Assembly: GCF_003048775.2 (NCBI RefSeq)
Contig: NZ_CP049272.1
Coordinates: forward strand, 1,302,001 to 1,366,000
DNA length: 64,000 bases
Direction of reading: 5' to 3'
Source of the DNA: Campylobacter concisus
GTDB taxonomy: Bacteria; Campylobacterota; Campylobacteria; Campylobacterales; Campylobacteraceae
Both the position numbers and the translations under genes were made by a program. Each line of letters opens with the position of its first letter. The stretch's first letter is position 1. The notes beneath the pieces were generated by a model, which saw only the letters and a program-made list of their open reading frames with translations, had not been told where the DNA came from and did not search any database. Positions 36,404-45,069 of the stretch are shown one piece after another.

Positions 36404-37494
36404 TACTTGGCTCAACTGGCTCAATCGGCAAAAATGCCCTTAATCTTTGCGAAAAATTTGGCGTAAATGTTGAGGCGTTAAGCTGCGCTAAAAATGTAGA
36501 TTTACTAAATGAGCAAATTTTAAAATTTAAGCCAAAATTTGTCTGCGTAGGCGATGAAAAGCTAGCTAAAAACGTAAAAAACATAGAAGCTAAAAATATC
36601 TTTTTTGGCGAGGCTGGACTGCTACAAATGCTAGAAATTTCAAGCTCAAAAAAGGTAATAAACGCCCTTGTTGGCTTTGCTGGCCTTGCTCCTAGTCTAA
36701 AGACACAAACTCTTGGAAAAAGACTTGCCCTTGCAAACAAAGAGAGCCTTGTCGTTGGTGGCAAATTTCTAAAGACTAGAGAAATTTTACCAATAGACAG
36801 CGAGCATTTTGGGCTTAAATTTCTACTTGAAAATAAAACTGCACCAAAAAGACTCATCATCACAGCAAGCGGTGGCGCATTTTATAAAAAGCCGATCAAA
36901 TTTCTAAAAGACGCCACACCAAGTGATGCTTTGAAGCATCCAAACTGGGATATGGGCGCAAAGATCACGATTGATAGTGCGACGATGGCAAATAAGCTTT
37001 TTGAGGTGATGGAGGCTTATTGGCTTTATGGCATCAAGGAGATCGAAGCTGTGATAGAGCCAACTTCTGCGATACACGCCGTAGTTGAATTTATAGACGG
37101 CTCAAGCACGATGCACCTCTCGCGACCTGATATGAAGTTAGCTATCGCTCATGCTATCTTTGAAAATGTCAATGAAAATATCGTTTCACACGCAAATTTA
37201 CTTGATCTAAAAAAAATAAAATTTCATAAAATCAGCCTTAAAAAATATCCCATTTTTTCTCTAAAAGATGAAGTCCTAGCAAAGCCTGATCTAGGCGTAG
37301 TGATAAATGCTGCAAATGAGGTTGGAGTATTTAGCTTTTTAGAGAAAAAATGCTCGTTTTTGGATATCTCAAGGCTCGTTTTAAGCTCTGTTAAAAATTT
37401 TAGAGATATTAAAATTTCAAATATTGATGAAATTTTTGAAGCTGATAAAGAAGTTAGAAATTACGCAAAAAGGATGTTAAATGCAAAGGTATGA
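36397..37494 (+). CDS. dxr: 1-deoxy-D-xylulose 5-phosphate reductoisomerase
   Basis: The second enzyme of the MEP isoprenoid pathway. The GTG at 36397 is chosen because it gives the typical N-terminus MVILGSTGSIGKNAL (NADPH loop at 5-11). It overlaps the cdsA end by 7 nt. An in-frame TTG at 36385 is less likely. Active-site segments PIDSEHFGL, TASGGAFYKK and the NWDMGAKITIDSATM metal-binding segment are intact in about 365 residues. Confidence 0.94.
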   Translation: MVILGSTGSIGKNALNLCEKFGVNVEALSCAKNVDLLNEQILKFKPKFVCVGDEKLAKNVKNIEAKNIFFGEAGLLQMLEISSSKKVINALVGFAGLAPSLKTQTLGKRLALANKESLVVGGKFLKTREILPIDSEHFGLKFLLENKTAPKRLIITASGGAFYKKPIKFLKDATPSDALKHPNWDMGAKITIDSATMANKLFEVMEAYWLYGIKEIEAVIEPTSAIHAVVEFIDGSSTMHLSRPDMKLAIAHAIFENVNENIVSHANLLDLKKIKFHKISLKKYPIFSLKDEVLAKPDLGVVINAANEVGVFSFLEKKCSFLDISRLVLSSVKNFRDIKISNIDEIFEADKEVRNYAKRMLNAKV

Positions 37495-38716
37495 GGGTTA
37501 TAAATTTGATCCCAAACAAAGCTTAATCGGCGTTCAGTTTTTATTTGTCGCCTTTGGTGCACTGGTATTAGTGCCGATACTTACGGGTCTAGATGCAAAT
37601 GTAGCTCTCTTTACGGCTGGTCTTGGCACGCTACTTTTTCAGCTAATTACTAGGAAAAATGTTCCGCCTATTTTTTTAGCAAGCTCCTTTGCTTTTATCG
37701 CGCCACTTCAGTACGGTATCGAAAAATGGGGCATAGCCGTGACGATGGGGGGCGTTATATTTGCTGGATTTTTCTACGTTGTTTTAAGCCTCGTGGTCCG
37801 ATTTGGCGGAGAGAAAATTTTGCATAAAATTTTGCCTCCAGTTGTCGTTGGACCTGTCATCATGACAATAGGCCTTATCCTTGCTCCAAATGCCGTCAAA
37901 ATGGCAACATCAGCTACTAAAATTTATACCCAAAATGAGGCGATGATCGTCGCTGGCATTTCGCTAGTGGCTACTATTTTAGTGATGATGCTTGGACGTG
38001 GCATGTTTAGGCTCATACCTATTTTGCTTGGTATTATCACCGGATACATCGTAGCTTACTGCTTTGGCATGATTGATTTTACCCCTATCTTTAATGCACC
38101 TTGGTTTAGAATGCCAAATTTCACCACACCAAAATTTGAGTTTGAAGCGATAATTTATATGATACCTATCGCTATCGCTCCAGCGATCGAGCATATAGGC
38201 GATATGCTTGCTATATCAAATGTTACAAAAGAAGATTTTCTAAAAAATCCGGGCCTTAAAAACACACTCCTTGGAGATGGTCTTGCCACTTCGCTTGCTG
38301 CTTTTTTTGGTGGTCCGCCAAACACTACATACTCAGAGGTCACAGGCGCAGTTAGCCTTACAAAGGCTTATAATCCAGCGATTATGACCTTTGCAGCGAT
38401 CACTGCCATCGTGCTAGCCTTTGTTGGCAAGCTAGGAGCGGTGCTTTCAACTATCCCAGCTCCAGTCATCGGCGGTATCATGCTGCTACTTTTTGGTATC
38501 ATCGCAAGCGTTGGCATGGAGACGCTTATAAAAAACAAAGTCGATCTTGCAGACCCTAGAAACATGATAATCGTAGCCCTCATCTTCATCTTTGCCATCG
38601 GCGGCATGGTGCTTGACCTTGGAGCAGTTAAATTTTCAGGTATAGGGCTTGGCGCGGTTACTGGGATAGTTTTAAATTTGCTTTTACCAAAAACAAAGCA
38701 TTACGAAGGATATTAA
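37481..38716 (+). CDS. uraA: NCS2-family uracil/xanthine permease, UraA-like
   Basis: A 411-residue nucleobase:H+ symporter of the NCS2 family with the 14-helix pattern. IYMIPIAIAPAIEHIGDMLA contains the substrate-binding Glu region and GDGLATSLAAFFGGPPNTTY is the second conserved segment; both match UraA more than xanthine carriers. It overlaps dxr by 14 nt. In C. jejuni, as I recall, dxr is followed directly by pgp1, so this permease looks like an insertion into that operon. Confidence 0.87.
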   Translation: MQRYEGYKFDPKQSLIGVQFLFVAFGALVLVPILTGLDANVALFTAGLGTLLFQLITRKNVPPIFLASSFAFIAPLQYGIEKWGIAVTMGGVIFAGFFYVVLSLVVRFGGEKILHKILPPVVVGPVIMTIGLILAPNAVKMATSATKIYTQNEAMIVAGISLVATILVMMLGRGMFRLIPILLGIITGYIVAYCFGMIDFTPIFNAPWFRMPNFTTPKFEFEAIIYMIPIAIAPAIEHIGDMLAISNVTKEDFLKNPGLKNTLLGDGLATSLAAFFGGPPNTTYSEVTGAVSLTKAYNPAIMTFAAITAIVLAFVGKLGAVLSTIPAPVIGGIMLLLFGIIASVGMETLIKNKVDLADPRNMIIVALIFIFAIGGMVLDLGAVKFSGIGLGAVTGIVLNLLLPKTKHYEGY

Positions 38717-40008
38717 TGCGTAAATTTTTACTTTTTTTACTAACCTTTGCCACTGCTAGTTTAGCCAATACTTTAGACTATGCGCTCATCAAAAAAGGTG
38801 AGCCAAGCGAGAACACGATGTTGTTAATCGGCGGTATTCAAGGCGATGAGCCGGGTGGATTTTTGGCAGCCTCTATCGTGGCCACCGACTATAACATCAC
38901 AAAAGGTTCGCTTTGGGTCGTGCCAAATTTAAATTTCCCAAGCATAATCGAGCGAAGTCGTGGCACAAAAGGCGATATGAATAGAAAATTTGCCCATGTC
39001 GATAAAAACGATCCTGATTACAACTCAGTGATGAAGATAAAAGACGTCATAACCGACAAAAACGTTACGCTCATCTTAAATTTGCACGATGGAAGTGGCT
39101 ATTACAGAGATAAATTTATAAACAAAGACGAAAATCCAGATAAATGGGGCAATACTTGCATCATAGATCAAAGTACGCTTCCTGGCTCAAAATATCCAGA
39201 GCTTGAAAGTATCGCTTCAAGCGTAAAAGATGTGCTAAACAAGCATCTAATAGATCAAAAACACCAGTATCACATCAAAAATACACACACCGCAATGGGT
39301 GACAAAGAGATGCTAAAAAGCCTAACTTACTATGCTATCACGCAAAATAAATCAGCCTTTGCAAACGAAGCTAGTAAAAATTTAAATGCCGAGCAAAGGA
39401 CTTATTACCATCTAATCGCCATTGAAGAATACATGAAAAAAGCTGGCATTAGCTTTACTAGGCCATTTAATCTTGATGTTAAAAGCGTAAAAAGAGCGAT
39501 CGAAAAAGAGATTAGACTTGAGCTTGAAAATTCATATGCGATAAGCCTTAAAAATCTAAAGCCTTTAATAAATTTTGTCCCACTTAAAAAAGGCGAGTTA
39601 AATTACAGCTCACCAAATCCGCTAATAGCCGTCATAAAAGAAAATGGTAGCTTCAAAGTGCAATACGGCAACCGCTTTGTTACTAGATTAAAACCACAAT
39701 ATTTTGAATTTGCGAAGCCGCTTGATGAAATTTCACTAATAAGCGACGGTAGCGAGCTTGCATTAAAAAGTGGCGATAAATTTAGCGTGAAAAAGAGCTT
39801 TAAAGTAAAAGCACTCAAAAACGTGCGCGTAAATGTCATAGGATACGGCACAAAAAGTATAGATGAGAGCGAGCAAGAAGTGACTAAAAATAGCCTAAAT
39901 AAAAGCTACAGCATCGATAAAGACAGCAAAATTTACCGAGTCGAGTTTTATAAAAACGAAGATGGCAAAGAGAAATTTGCTGGCATGATCTTAGCGGAGT
40001 TTAAATGA
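38716..40008 (+). CDS. pgp1: Peptidoglycan D,L-carboxypeptidase, Pgp1/Csd4-like
   Basis: A periplasmic M14-family peptidase that trims murein tripeptides to dipeptides and controls helical cell shape in C. jejuni (Pgp1) and H. pylori (Csd4). A signal peptide is at 1-17. The zinc site has the unusual Gln ligand of this family: Q42 and E45 in IQGDEPGG, and H124 in LNLHDGSGYY. 430 residues, with C-terminal beta domains after the catalytic part. It overlaps the permease by 1 nt and tsaD by 4 nt. Confidence 0.92.
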   Translation: MRKFLLFLLTFATASLANTLDYALIKKGEPSENTMLLIGGIQGDEPGGFLAASIVATDYNITKGSLWVVPNLNFPSIIERSRGTKGDMNRKFAHVDKNDPDYNSVMKIKDVITDKNVTLILNLHDGSGYYRDKFINKDENPDKWGNTCIIDQSTLPGSKYPELESIASSVKDVLNKHLIDQKHQYHIKNTHTAMGDKEMLKSLTYYAITQNKSAFANEASKNLNAEQRTYYHLIAIEEYMKKAGISFTRPFNLDVKSVKRAIEKEIRLELENSYAISLKNLKPLINFVPLKKGELNYSSPNPLIAVIKENGSFKVQYGNRFVTRLKPQYFEFAKPLDEISLISDGSELALKSGDKFSVKKSFKVKALKNVRVNVIGYGTKSIDESEQEVTKNSLNKSYSIDKDSKIYRVEFYKNEDGKEKFAGMILAEFK

Positions 40009-41012
40009 TACTTGGCATCGAAAGTAGCTGTGACGATAGCTCGGTCGCACTAATAGATGAACGCACTTTAGAGAAAATTTATTATAAAAAAATTTCTCAA
40101 GAGGAGGAGCACGCTATCTTTGGTGGCGTGGTTCCTGAGCTTGCAGCTAGACTTCACACAAAGGCACTACCAGCACTTTTAGAGGATATCTTGCCAAATT
40201 TTAAAGATATAAAAGCAATCGCTGTGACAAATGAGCCAGGTCTTAGTGTGAGCCTAATAGGTGGCGTCAGCATGGCAAAAGCGCTAAGCGTAGCTCTAAA
40301 TATCCCGCTAATTGCCGTAAATCATTTAGTTGGCCACATTTACTCACTATTTTTAGATCGCGAAGCCACCTTTCCACTTGGCGTCCTGCTAGTTAGTGGC
40401 GGGCATACGATGATCTTAGAAGTAAGCGAAAATGGTGAAATCACTGAGCTTGCAAGTACTGGCGATGATAGCTTTGGTGAGAGCTTTGACAAGGTTGCTA
40501 AAATGCTTGATCTTGGCTATCCAGGCGGTGCCGTAGTTCAGCAAAATGCCCTACTTTGCAAAGACAAAGAGAGGTTTCATTTTACCATTCCACTTCTTCA
40601 TGACAAACGCCTTGAATATAGTTTTTCAGGGCTTAAAAACCAAGTCAGAGTTGAAATTTCTAAGCTAGAAAGTATCACACAAAAGGATATCGCTGACATC
40701 TGCTACACATTTGAAAATACTGCCTGTGAGCACATTTTAAACAAGCTTGAAAAGGTCTTTTGTTTAAGAAATTTTAAGCGTTTTGGCGTAGTTGGCGGCG
40801 CAAGTGCAAATCTAAATTTACGAAAAAGACTTGAGATGCTTTGCCAAAAAAATGAGTGCGAGCTTTTGCTAGCTCCACTTGAGTTTTGCTCTGATAACGC
40901 CTTAATGATAGCAAGAGCTGGGCGTGAGAAGTACCTAAAAGGCGAGTTTGTAAACCATAGCGAGCTAAATATAAATCCAAGAGTTAGCTTTAAAAAGCTT
41001 GAGTTAAATTAA
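40005..41012 (+). CDS. tsaD: tRNA N6-adenosine threonylcarbamoyltransferase TsaD
   Basis: TsaD transfers the threonylcarbamoyl group to A37 of ANN-decoding tRNAs. It has the ASKHA fold start MILGIESSCDDSSVALID, the iron-binding HLVGHIYS histidines near 109-113, LLVSGGHTMI, and the C-terminal GGASANLNLRKRLE segment. 335 residues is normal. It is the last gene of the cdsA unit. Confidence 0.95.
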   Translation: MILGIESSCDDSSVALIDERTLEKIYYKKISQEEEHAIFGGVVPELAARLHTKALPALLEDILPNFKDIKAIAVTNEPGLSVSLIGGVSMAKALSVALNIPLIAVNHLVGHIYSLFLDREATFPLGVLLVSGGHTMILEVSENGEITELASTGDDSFGESFDKVAKMLDLGYPGGAVVQQNALLCKDKERFHFTIPLLHDKRLEYSFSGLKNQVRVEISKLESITQKDIADICYTFENTACEHILNKLEKVFCLRNFKRFGVVGGASANLNLRKRLEMLCQKNECELLLAPLEFCSDNALMIARAGREKYLKGEFVNHSELNINPRVSFKKLELN

Positions 41013-41073
41013 ACTTTTTAAAAAACATAAATTTTGCGCCTAAATCTTGATAGCTTCGTAAGTAAAAACGTAA

Positions 41074-41079
41074 TAAAAT
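41074..41079 (+). promoter_or_regulatory. -10 box for the dynamin-like pair
   Basis: TAAAAT 28 nt before the first dynamin-like start. Confidence 0.4.
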
Positions 41080-41107
41080 CTAAAAAATTTCAAAAAAAGA
41101 ATCTTTA

Positions 41108-43195
41108 ATGGACGAGTTTTTAAATCACGCTTGGCATTTAAATAAAATTTACGCTAATACTGATGTGAGCGTGCCTTTTTACCCAGATCTACTGGCGCTT
41201 CTTTTATCTTGTGATGAGAAAAATTTAGATGAGTTTATGGATCTTGCCGAGTTTAGAGTTATCTTAAAAAAGCTAGGTGTTGGACTTGATATCTTTAGCA
41301 TACAAAGTGCCCAGCTGGCTACGCTAAAAGCACTAAATGAAGCAAAAATTTTAAGCGATGAACTCATAATATACTTACAAAAGCTACGTGATGAAAAGAT
41401 AATTAGCCATGAAAAATTTGATTTTTTAATAAAATTTATAAGCAAAAACTCAAATCAAAATAAAGCTGAAATTTCTAATGCGAAGCCAAAAGATCATTTT
41501 CACAAGAGCTTGGATTTTCTAAACAAGATAAATGAAAAAGCAAGCATGCTTGATGAAGATAAAGAATTTTTATTAGCTTTAGAAAATGCCAAGAAAAAAT
41601 CAAACGAAACGCTTTTTAACATCGCAGTAAGTGGCGTCATAAACTCTGGCAAATCAACCCTTTTAAATGCCCTTTTAAACAAACGTGTTCTTGGTGCTTC
41701 AAATGTACCTGAGACTGTAAATTTAACCATCTTAAAACACGCTACAAATAGCCATGCAAAAGTAAATTTTTATAGCCCTGATGAGCTGGTAAAGCTTGGA
41801 CTCACAAGCGAAAATTTACCTGCAAGTAGCGTAGAGATCAGCCTAGATGAGATCAAAAACTATACATCTTCAAGCTCAAAAACAGCAAATCTGGTAAAAA
41901 GCGTAGAGCTTTATGATGATTTGGAGCTTTTGAGGGATAATGTCTGCATCATAGATACGCCTGGCATAGATGATGCCGTTATCTTAAGAGAAGAAATAAC
42001 TACAAATTTTATGAAAGAGTGCGACCTTTTGGCTCATCTCATGAATGCTTCGCAAAGTGCAACGCAAAAAGACGCACTATTTTTGAAAAAATGCCTTGAA
42101 AACTCGCACATCGTAAGAGTTGCTATCGTGCTAACTCACGCTGACGAGTTGGACGCAAAGGATATTAATGAAACGCTTAACTACGTAAAAAAGGCGATCG
42201 GCGAGCAGATAAATGATATCAAGATAGATTATTTTGCCCTTAGTGCAAAGGCTTATCTTGATGGTGCTTTAAATAGTGGTGTGCCGGAGTTTAAAGAGTA
42301 TCTTTACGATGTGCTTTTTGGCAAAGACTCTAAAAAATCAGCTCTAATTTTAAACTCATATCAAAAAGAATTACAAAATATTTTAAAAACAAAACTCGAA
42401 GCCACAAAGGCTGAAATTTTAGAGCTTAAAGCATTTGGTTTAGAGCTAGAAGCTTTGCAAAACGAGCAAGCAAATATCAAAAATTCTCTTAATGAAAATT
42501 TCATAAAACTTGAAAGACTTTTAGAAGGCGAGCTAAAAAAGCTCGATGATAAAAATGCAAAAGATATCTATAAAATGGGGCTTGAAGCATTACTTCAAAA
42601 TCTAAATGAAAAGATTAAGAGCGAGATCACTTACTGCAAAAATAAAAGAGAAAATTTAAATCTAAAACGTCTTACACAAATAGCAAAAACTACACTTTGT
42701 GACGGGGTTGCGGCACTTATGAGAGAGGCCAGAAATGAAACTTTGGTGCAGACAAAGTCGTGCGAGCAAAATATCGCTTTAAGTTTTGATGGCTTTAAGG
42801 TGAGTGAAAATAAAATTTTTAGCATAAATGACTTTTTAAAGCAAATGGGTGTAGAGCTTGATTTTAGCGAGCTTTTAGATGAGCTTGAAGCTAAAATTTT
42901 AAGTAAAAATGAGCCAGATGAGGCGCTTTTGAGTTTAAGAGAGAATTTACTTAACAATAAAAGCATATCGCAGTTTTGTGAGATACTAGCAGAACACGAA
43001 AAAAAGCTGCTAAAAGAGCGAGTAAAGGTTTATGAAATGAGTCAAAAAGAGGCTTTAAACCAAAGGCTTTTAGTGCTCAATGAAAAACTTAATGAGCTAA
43101 ATTTACAAAATCAAAGCTCAATTTCAAAGCTTAAGCAAAAGACTTCCTTGCAAGATGAAATTTACTCACTTTTAGAGGATATTAAAAATGTTTAA
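41108..43195 (+). CDS. Bacterial dynamin-like GTPase, first of pair (DLP1-type)
   Basis: A 695-residue membrane-remodelling GTPase. A helical N-terminal region (1-165) precedes the GTPase domain: P-loop GVINSGKST (176-184), switch II DTPGIDD, and the base-recognition segment LTHADEL. After about 410 comes a long helical stalk with coiled-coil character. The gene pair matches the adjacent C. jejuni genes whose products form the DLP1/DLP2 tetramer that tethers lipid membranes. It overlaps the second gene by 8 nt, so both are made together. Confidence 0.88.
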   Translation: MDEFLNHAWHLNKIYANTDVSVPFYPDLLALLLSCDEKNLDEFMDLAEFRVILKKLGVGLDIFSIQSAQLATLKALNEAKILSDELIIYLQKLRDEKIISHEKFDFLIKFISKNSNQNKAEISNAKPKDHFHKSLDFLNKINEKASMLDEDKEFLLALENAKKKSNETLFNIAVSGVINSGKSTLLNALLNKRVLGASNVPETVNLTILKHATNSHAKVNFYSPDELVKLGLTSENLPASSVEISLDEIKNYTSSSSKTANLVKSVELYDDLELLRDNVCIIDTPGIDDAVILREEITTNFMKECDLLAHLMNASQSATQKDALFLKKCLENSHIVRVAIVLTHADELDAKDINETLNYVKKAIGEQINDIKIDYFALSAKAYLDGALNSGVPEFKEYLYDVLFGKDSKKSALILNSYQKELQNILKTKLEATKAEILELKAFGLELEALQNEQANIKNSLNENFIKLERLLEGELKKLDDKNAKDIYKMGLEALLQNLNEKIKSEITYCKNKRENLNLKRLTQIAKTTLCDGVAALMREARNETLVQTKSCEQNIALSFDGFKVSENKIFSINDFLKQMGVELDFSELLDELEAKILSKNEPDEALLSLRENLLNNKSISQFCEILAEHEKKLLKERVKVYEMSQKEALNQRLLVLNEKLNELNLQNQSSISKLKQKTSLQDEIYSLLEDIKNV

Positions 43196-45020
43196 TGAGT
43201 TTATAAATGCCTACAAAGCGAGATACTTTAAGGTTTTTACAAATGATTTTAAGGGCGAGCTAGCTAGGCTCGTAAATGATCTAAGCGATCCTAGCTTGCA
43301 TATAAGCGAGCAGATAAAAGAGAGCTTAAATTTACTAATAGATACTCTAAATGAGCCACCACTAATAGCTGTTATCGGTCAATTTTCAAGTGGGAAATCA
43401 ACATTTTTAAATGCACTTCTTGGTCAAGATATCTTGCCGTCAGGACTAACTCCAGTCACCGCAAAGGCTGTGAGGCTAAAATTTGCAAAGATGCCACTTT
43501 TAAGCGTGAAATTTATAAATGGTAGCGAAAGCCTGCTAGCAAGTAGCGATCTAGCCGAGCTAAATAAGCTAGGCGAGCAAGTTTCTAGTATGACGCTTTA
43601 TGCGCCAAGTGAAATTTTAAAAGAGATAAATTTCATCGACACTCCTGGCCTAAACTCGCTAAGAGATGCTGACACAAAAGAGACAAAAAATACGCTAAAA
43701 AAGGTTAGTGGTGCGATATGGCTAAGTCTTGCAAACAACGCCGCAAAGGCAAGTGAGCTTGAAAGCATTAAAGAAATTTTAAAAGCAAATGATCTAAAAG
43801 CGATCTGCCTAATCAACCAAAAAGATAAGCTAAGTGAGGAAGAGCTTGAAAGTTTGCTAAAACACGCTGGGCAAACTTATGGCGAGCTTTTTGAGGATAT
43901 CATCGCTATCTCATCAAAGCAAGCCCTTCTTGGCATAACAAATAATGACAAAGGCCTACTTGAAGCTTCAAATTTTAACGAAGCTCTAAAGGCTATTAAA
44001 GAGTGCTTTTTAGACAAGAGCTTTAAAGAAAATTTCATAAAAGCAAGGGCAAAAAAGATCGTAAAACTCCTAACTAACGAGCAGGAAAAACATCTAGAAA
44101 TTTATGACAATGCGCAGTTGATTTTAGATGAATTTAGTGGCTCATTAGATGAGAGACTAGAGGCGATAAAAGAGGAGTTTAAACCAAAGATCGCTTTAAG
44201 ATATAGCCAAATGAGTGAAGTCATAAAACTTGCCGCCGATGAAGTATTTAAGCTACTTAAGCCTTTTTCAAAGACGAAATTTAACGCTTCAAAGACGCTT
44301 TTAAACAAAGAAATTTATAAGCGTGAAAATTTTGAGGTAATAAGTCTTGATAGCGACGAAGTCTTTTCAAAACTTATCTACGAAGATGTGGTTTTTAATA
44401 AATTTTTTAAACGTTACAAAAAAGATCTAAAAGAGCTAGAAAATGCGATAACCTCAGCATTTAATGAGCTTTATAAAAATTTAGAGGATAAATTTTTAAT
44501 ATATAAATCTCGCTATGAAAATTACGCTAGCTTTGATGATCAAGTCTTGGCTTACGAAACAAAATCCATAAACACCTATGCCGGACGGACATATGAAAAT
44601 TTTTTAAGAGAGTATGAAACGGCTAAATTTAAGGCTATACAAAAGGTCTCTTTGTTTTTTGAAAAGCTTGATATAAAGCTAGCCTCAAACTATGAAAATG
44701 CGCTCAAACTCGCGGTTTATTTCATAAAACAAAAGATAGAAAAGACGCTAGAATCGCACCTGCAGATGAATACGCCACTTTATATCCCAAGCGCAAAAGA
44801 TGTCTATGAGCGTATGCTTGATGCGTTTAGCCTTTATGAGTTTGAAGCTTTAATGTGCTCAAATAGCTCGTTTTTAAATAAAATTTTGCTTGATATAAAG
44901 AGCGATTTTAATGAAATTTATACTTTAAAAATAGCAATGCTTGATGGCTTAAAAACAAGAGTTAAAGAGCAAATTTCAAAGATCGAAGAGCTTTGTGAAA
45001 ATTCATTATTACTAAGATAA
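43188..45020 (+). CDS. Bacterial dynamin-like GTPase, second of pair (DLP2-type)
   Basis: The 610-residue partner of the preceding GTPase. The GTPase domain lies near the N-terminus: P-loop GQFSSGKST (64-72), the switch I threonine in SGLTPVTAKA, switch II DTPGLNSLRD, and INQKDKL for guanine recognition. The rest is a helical stalk with a short hydrophobic stretch near 505-513 that may be a membrane paddle. In C. jejuni the two homologues assemble 2:2; the same is inferred here. Confidence 0.88.
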   Translation: MFNEFINAYKARYFKVFTNDFKGELARLVNDLSDPSLHISEQIKESLNLLIDTLNEPPLIAVIGQFSSGKSTFLNALLGQDILPSGLTPVTAKAVRLKFAKMPLLSVKFINGSESLLASSDLAELNKLGEQVSSMTLYAPSEILKEINFIDTPGLNSLRDADTKETKNTLKKVSGAIWLSLANNAAKASELESIKEILKANDLKAICLINQKDKLSEEELESLLKHAGQTYGELFEDIIAISSKQALLGITNNDKGLLEASNFNEALKAIKECFLDKSFKENFIKARAKKIVKLLTNEQEKHLEIYDNAQLILDEFSGSLDERLEAIKEEFKPKIALRYSQMSEVIKLAADEVFKLLKPFSKTKFNASKTLLNKEIYKRENFEVISLDSDEVFSKLIYEDVVFNKFFKRYKKDLKELENAITSAFNELYKNLEDKFLIYKSRYENYASFDDQVLAYETKSINTYAGRTYENFLREYETAKFKAIQKVSLFFEKLDIKLASNYENALKLAVYFIKQKIEKTLESHLQMNTPLYIPSAKDVYERMLDAFSLYEFEALMCSNSSFLNKILLDIKSDFNEIYTLKIAMLDGLKTRVKEQISKIEELCENSLLLR

Positions 45021-45041
45021 ATAAAAATTTTTAAAGCTTAG

Positions 45042-45063
45042 AGCTATCCATTTAAGGATAGCT
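45042..45063. terminator. Terminator between dlp2 and the molybdoenzyme gene
   Basis: Stem AGCTATCC / GGATAGCT with a 6-nt loop followed by TTTATTTTAT on the plus strand. It lies between converging genes and could serve both. Confidence 0.8.
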
Positions 45064-45069
45064 TTTATT

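Noticed and set aside
36300-36863. 187-codon ORF on the minus strand
   Set aside because: It lies antisense to cdsA and dxr, which have clear family motifs, and its own translation has no recognisable domain.
41108-45020. Novel defence system formed by the paired GTPases
   Set aside because: The pair matches known C. jejuni dynamin-like proteins with a membrane-tethering role; no defence genes are adjacent except the broken mrr several kilobases away.
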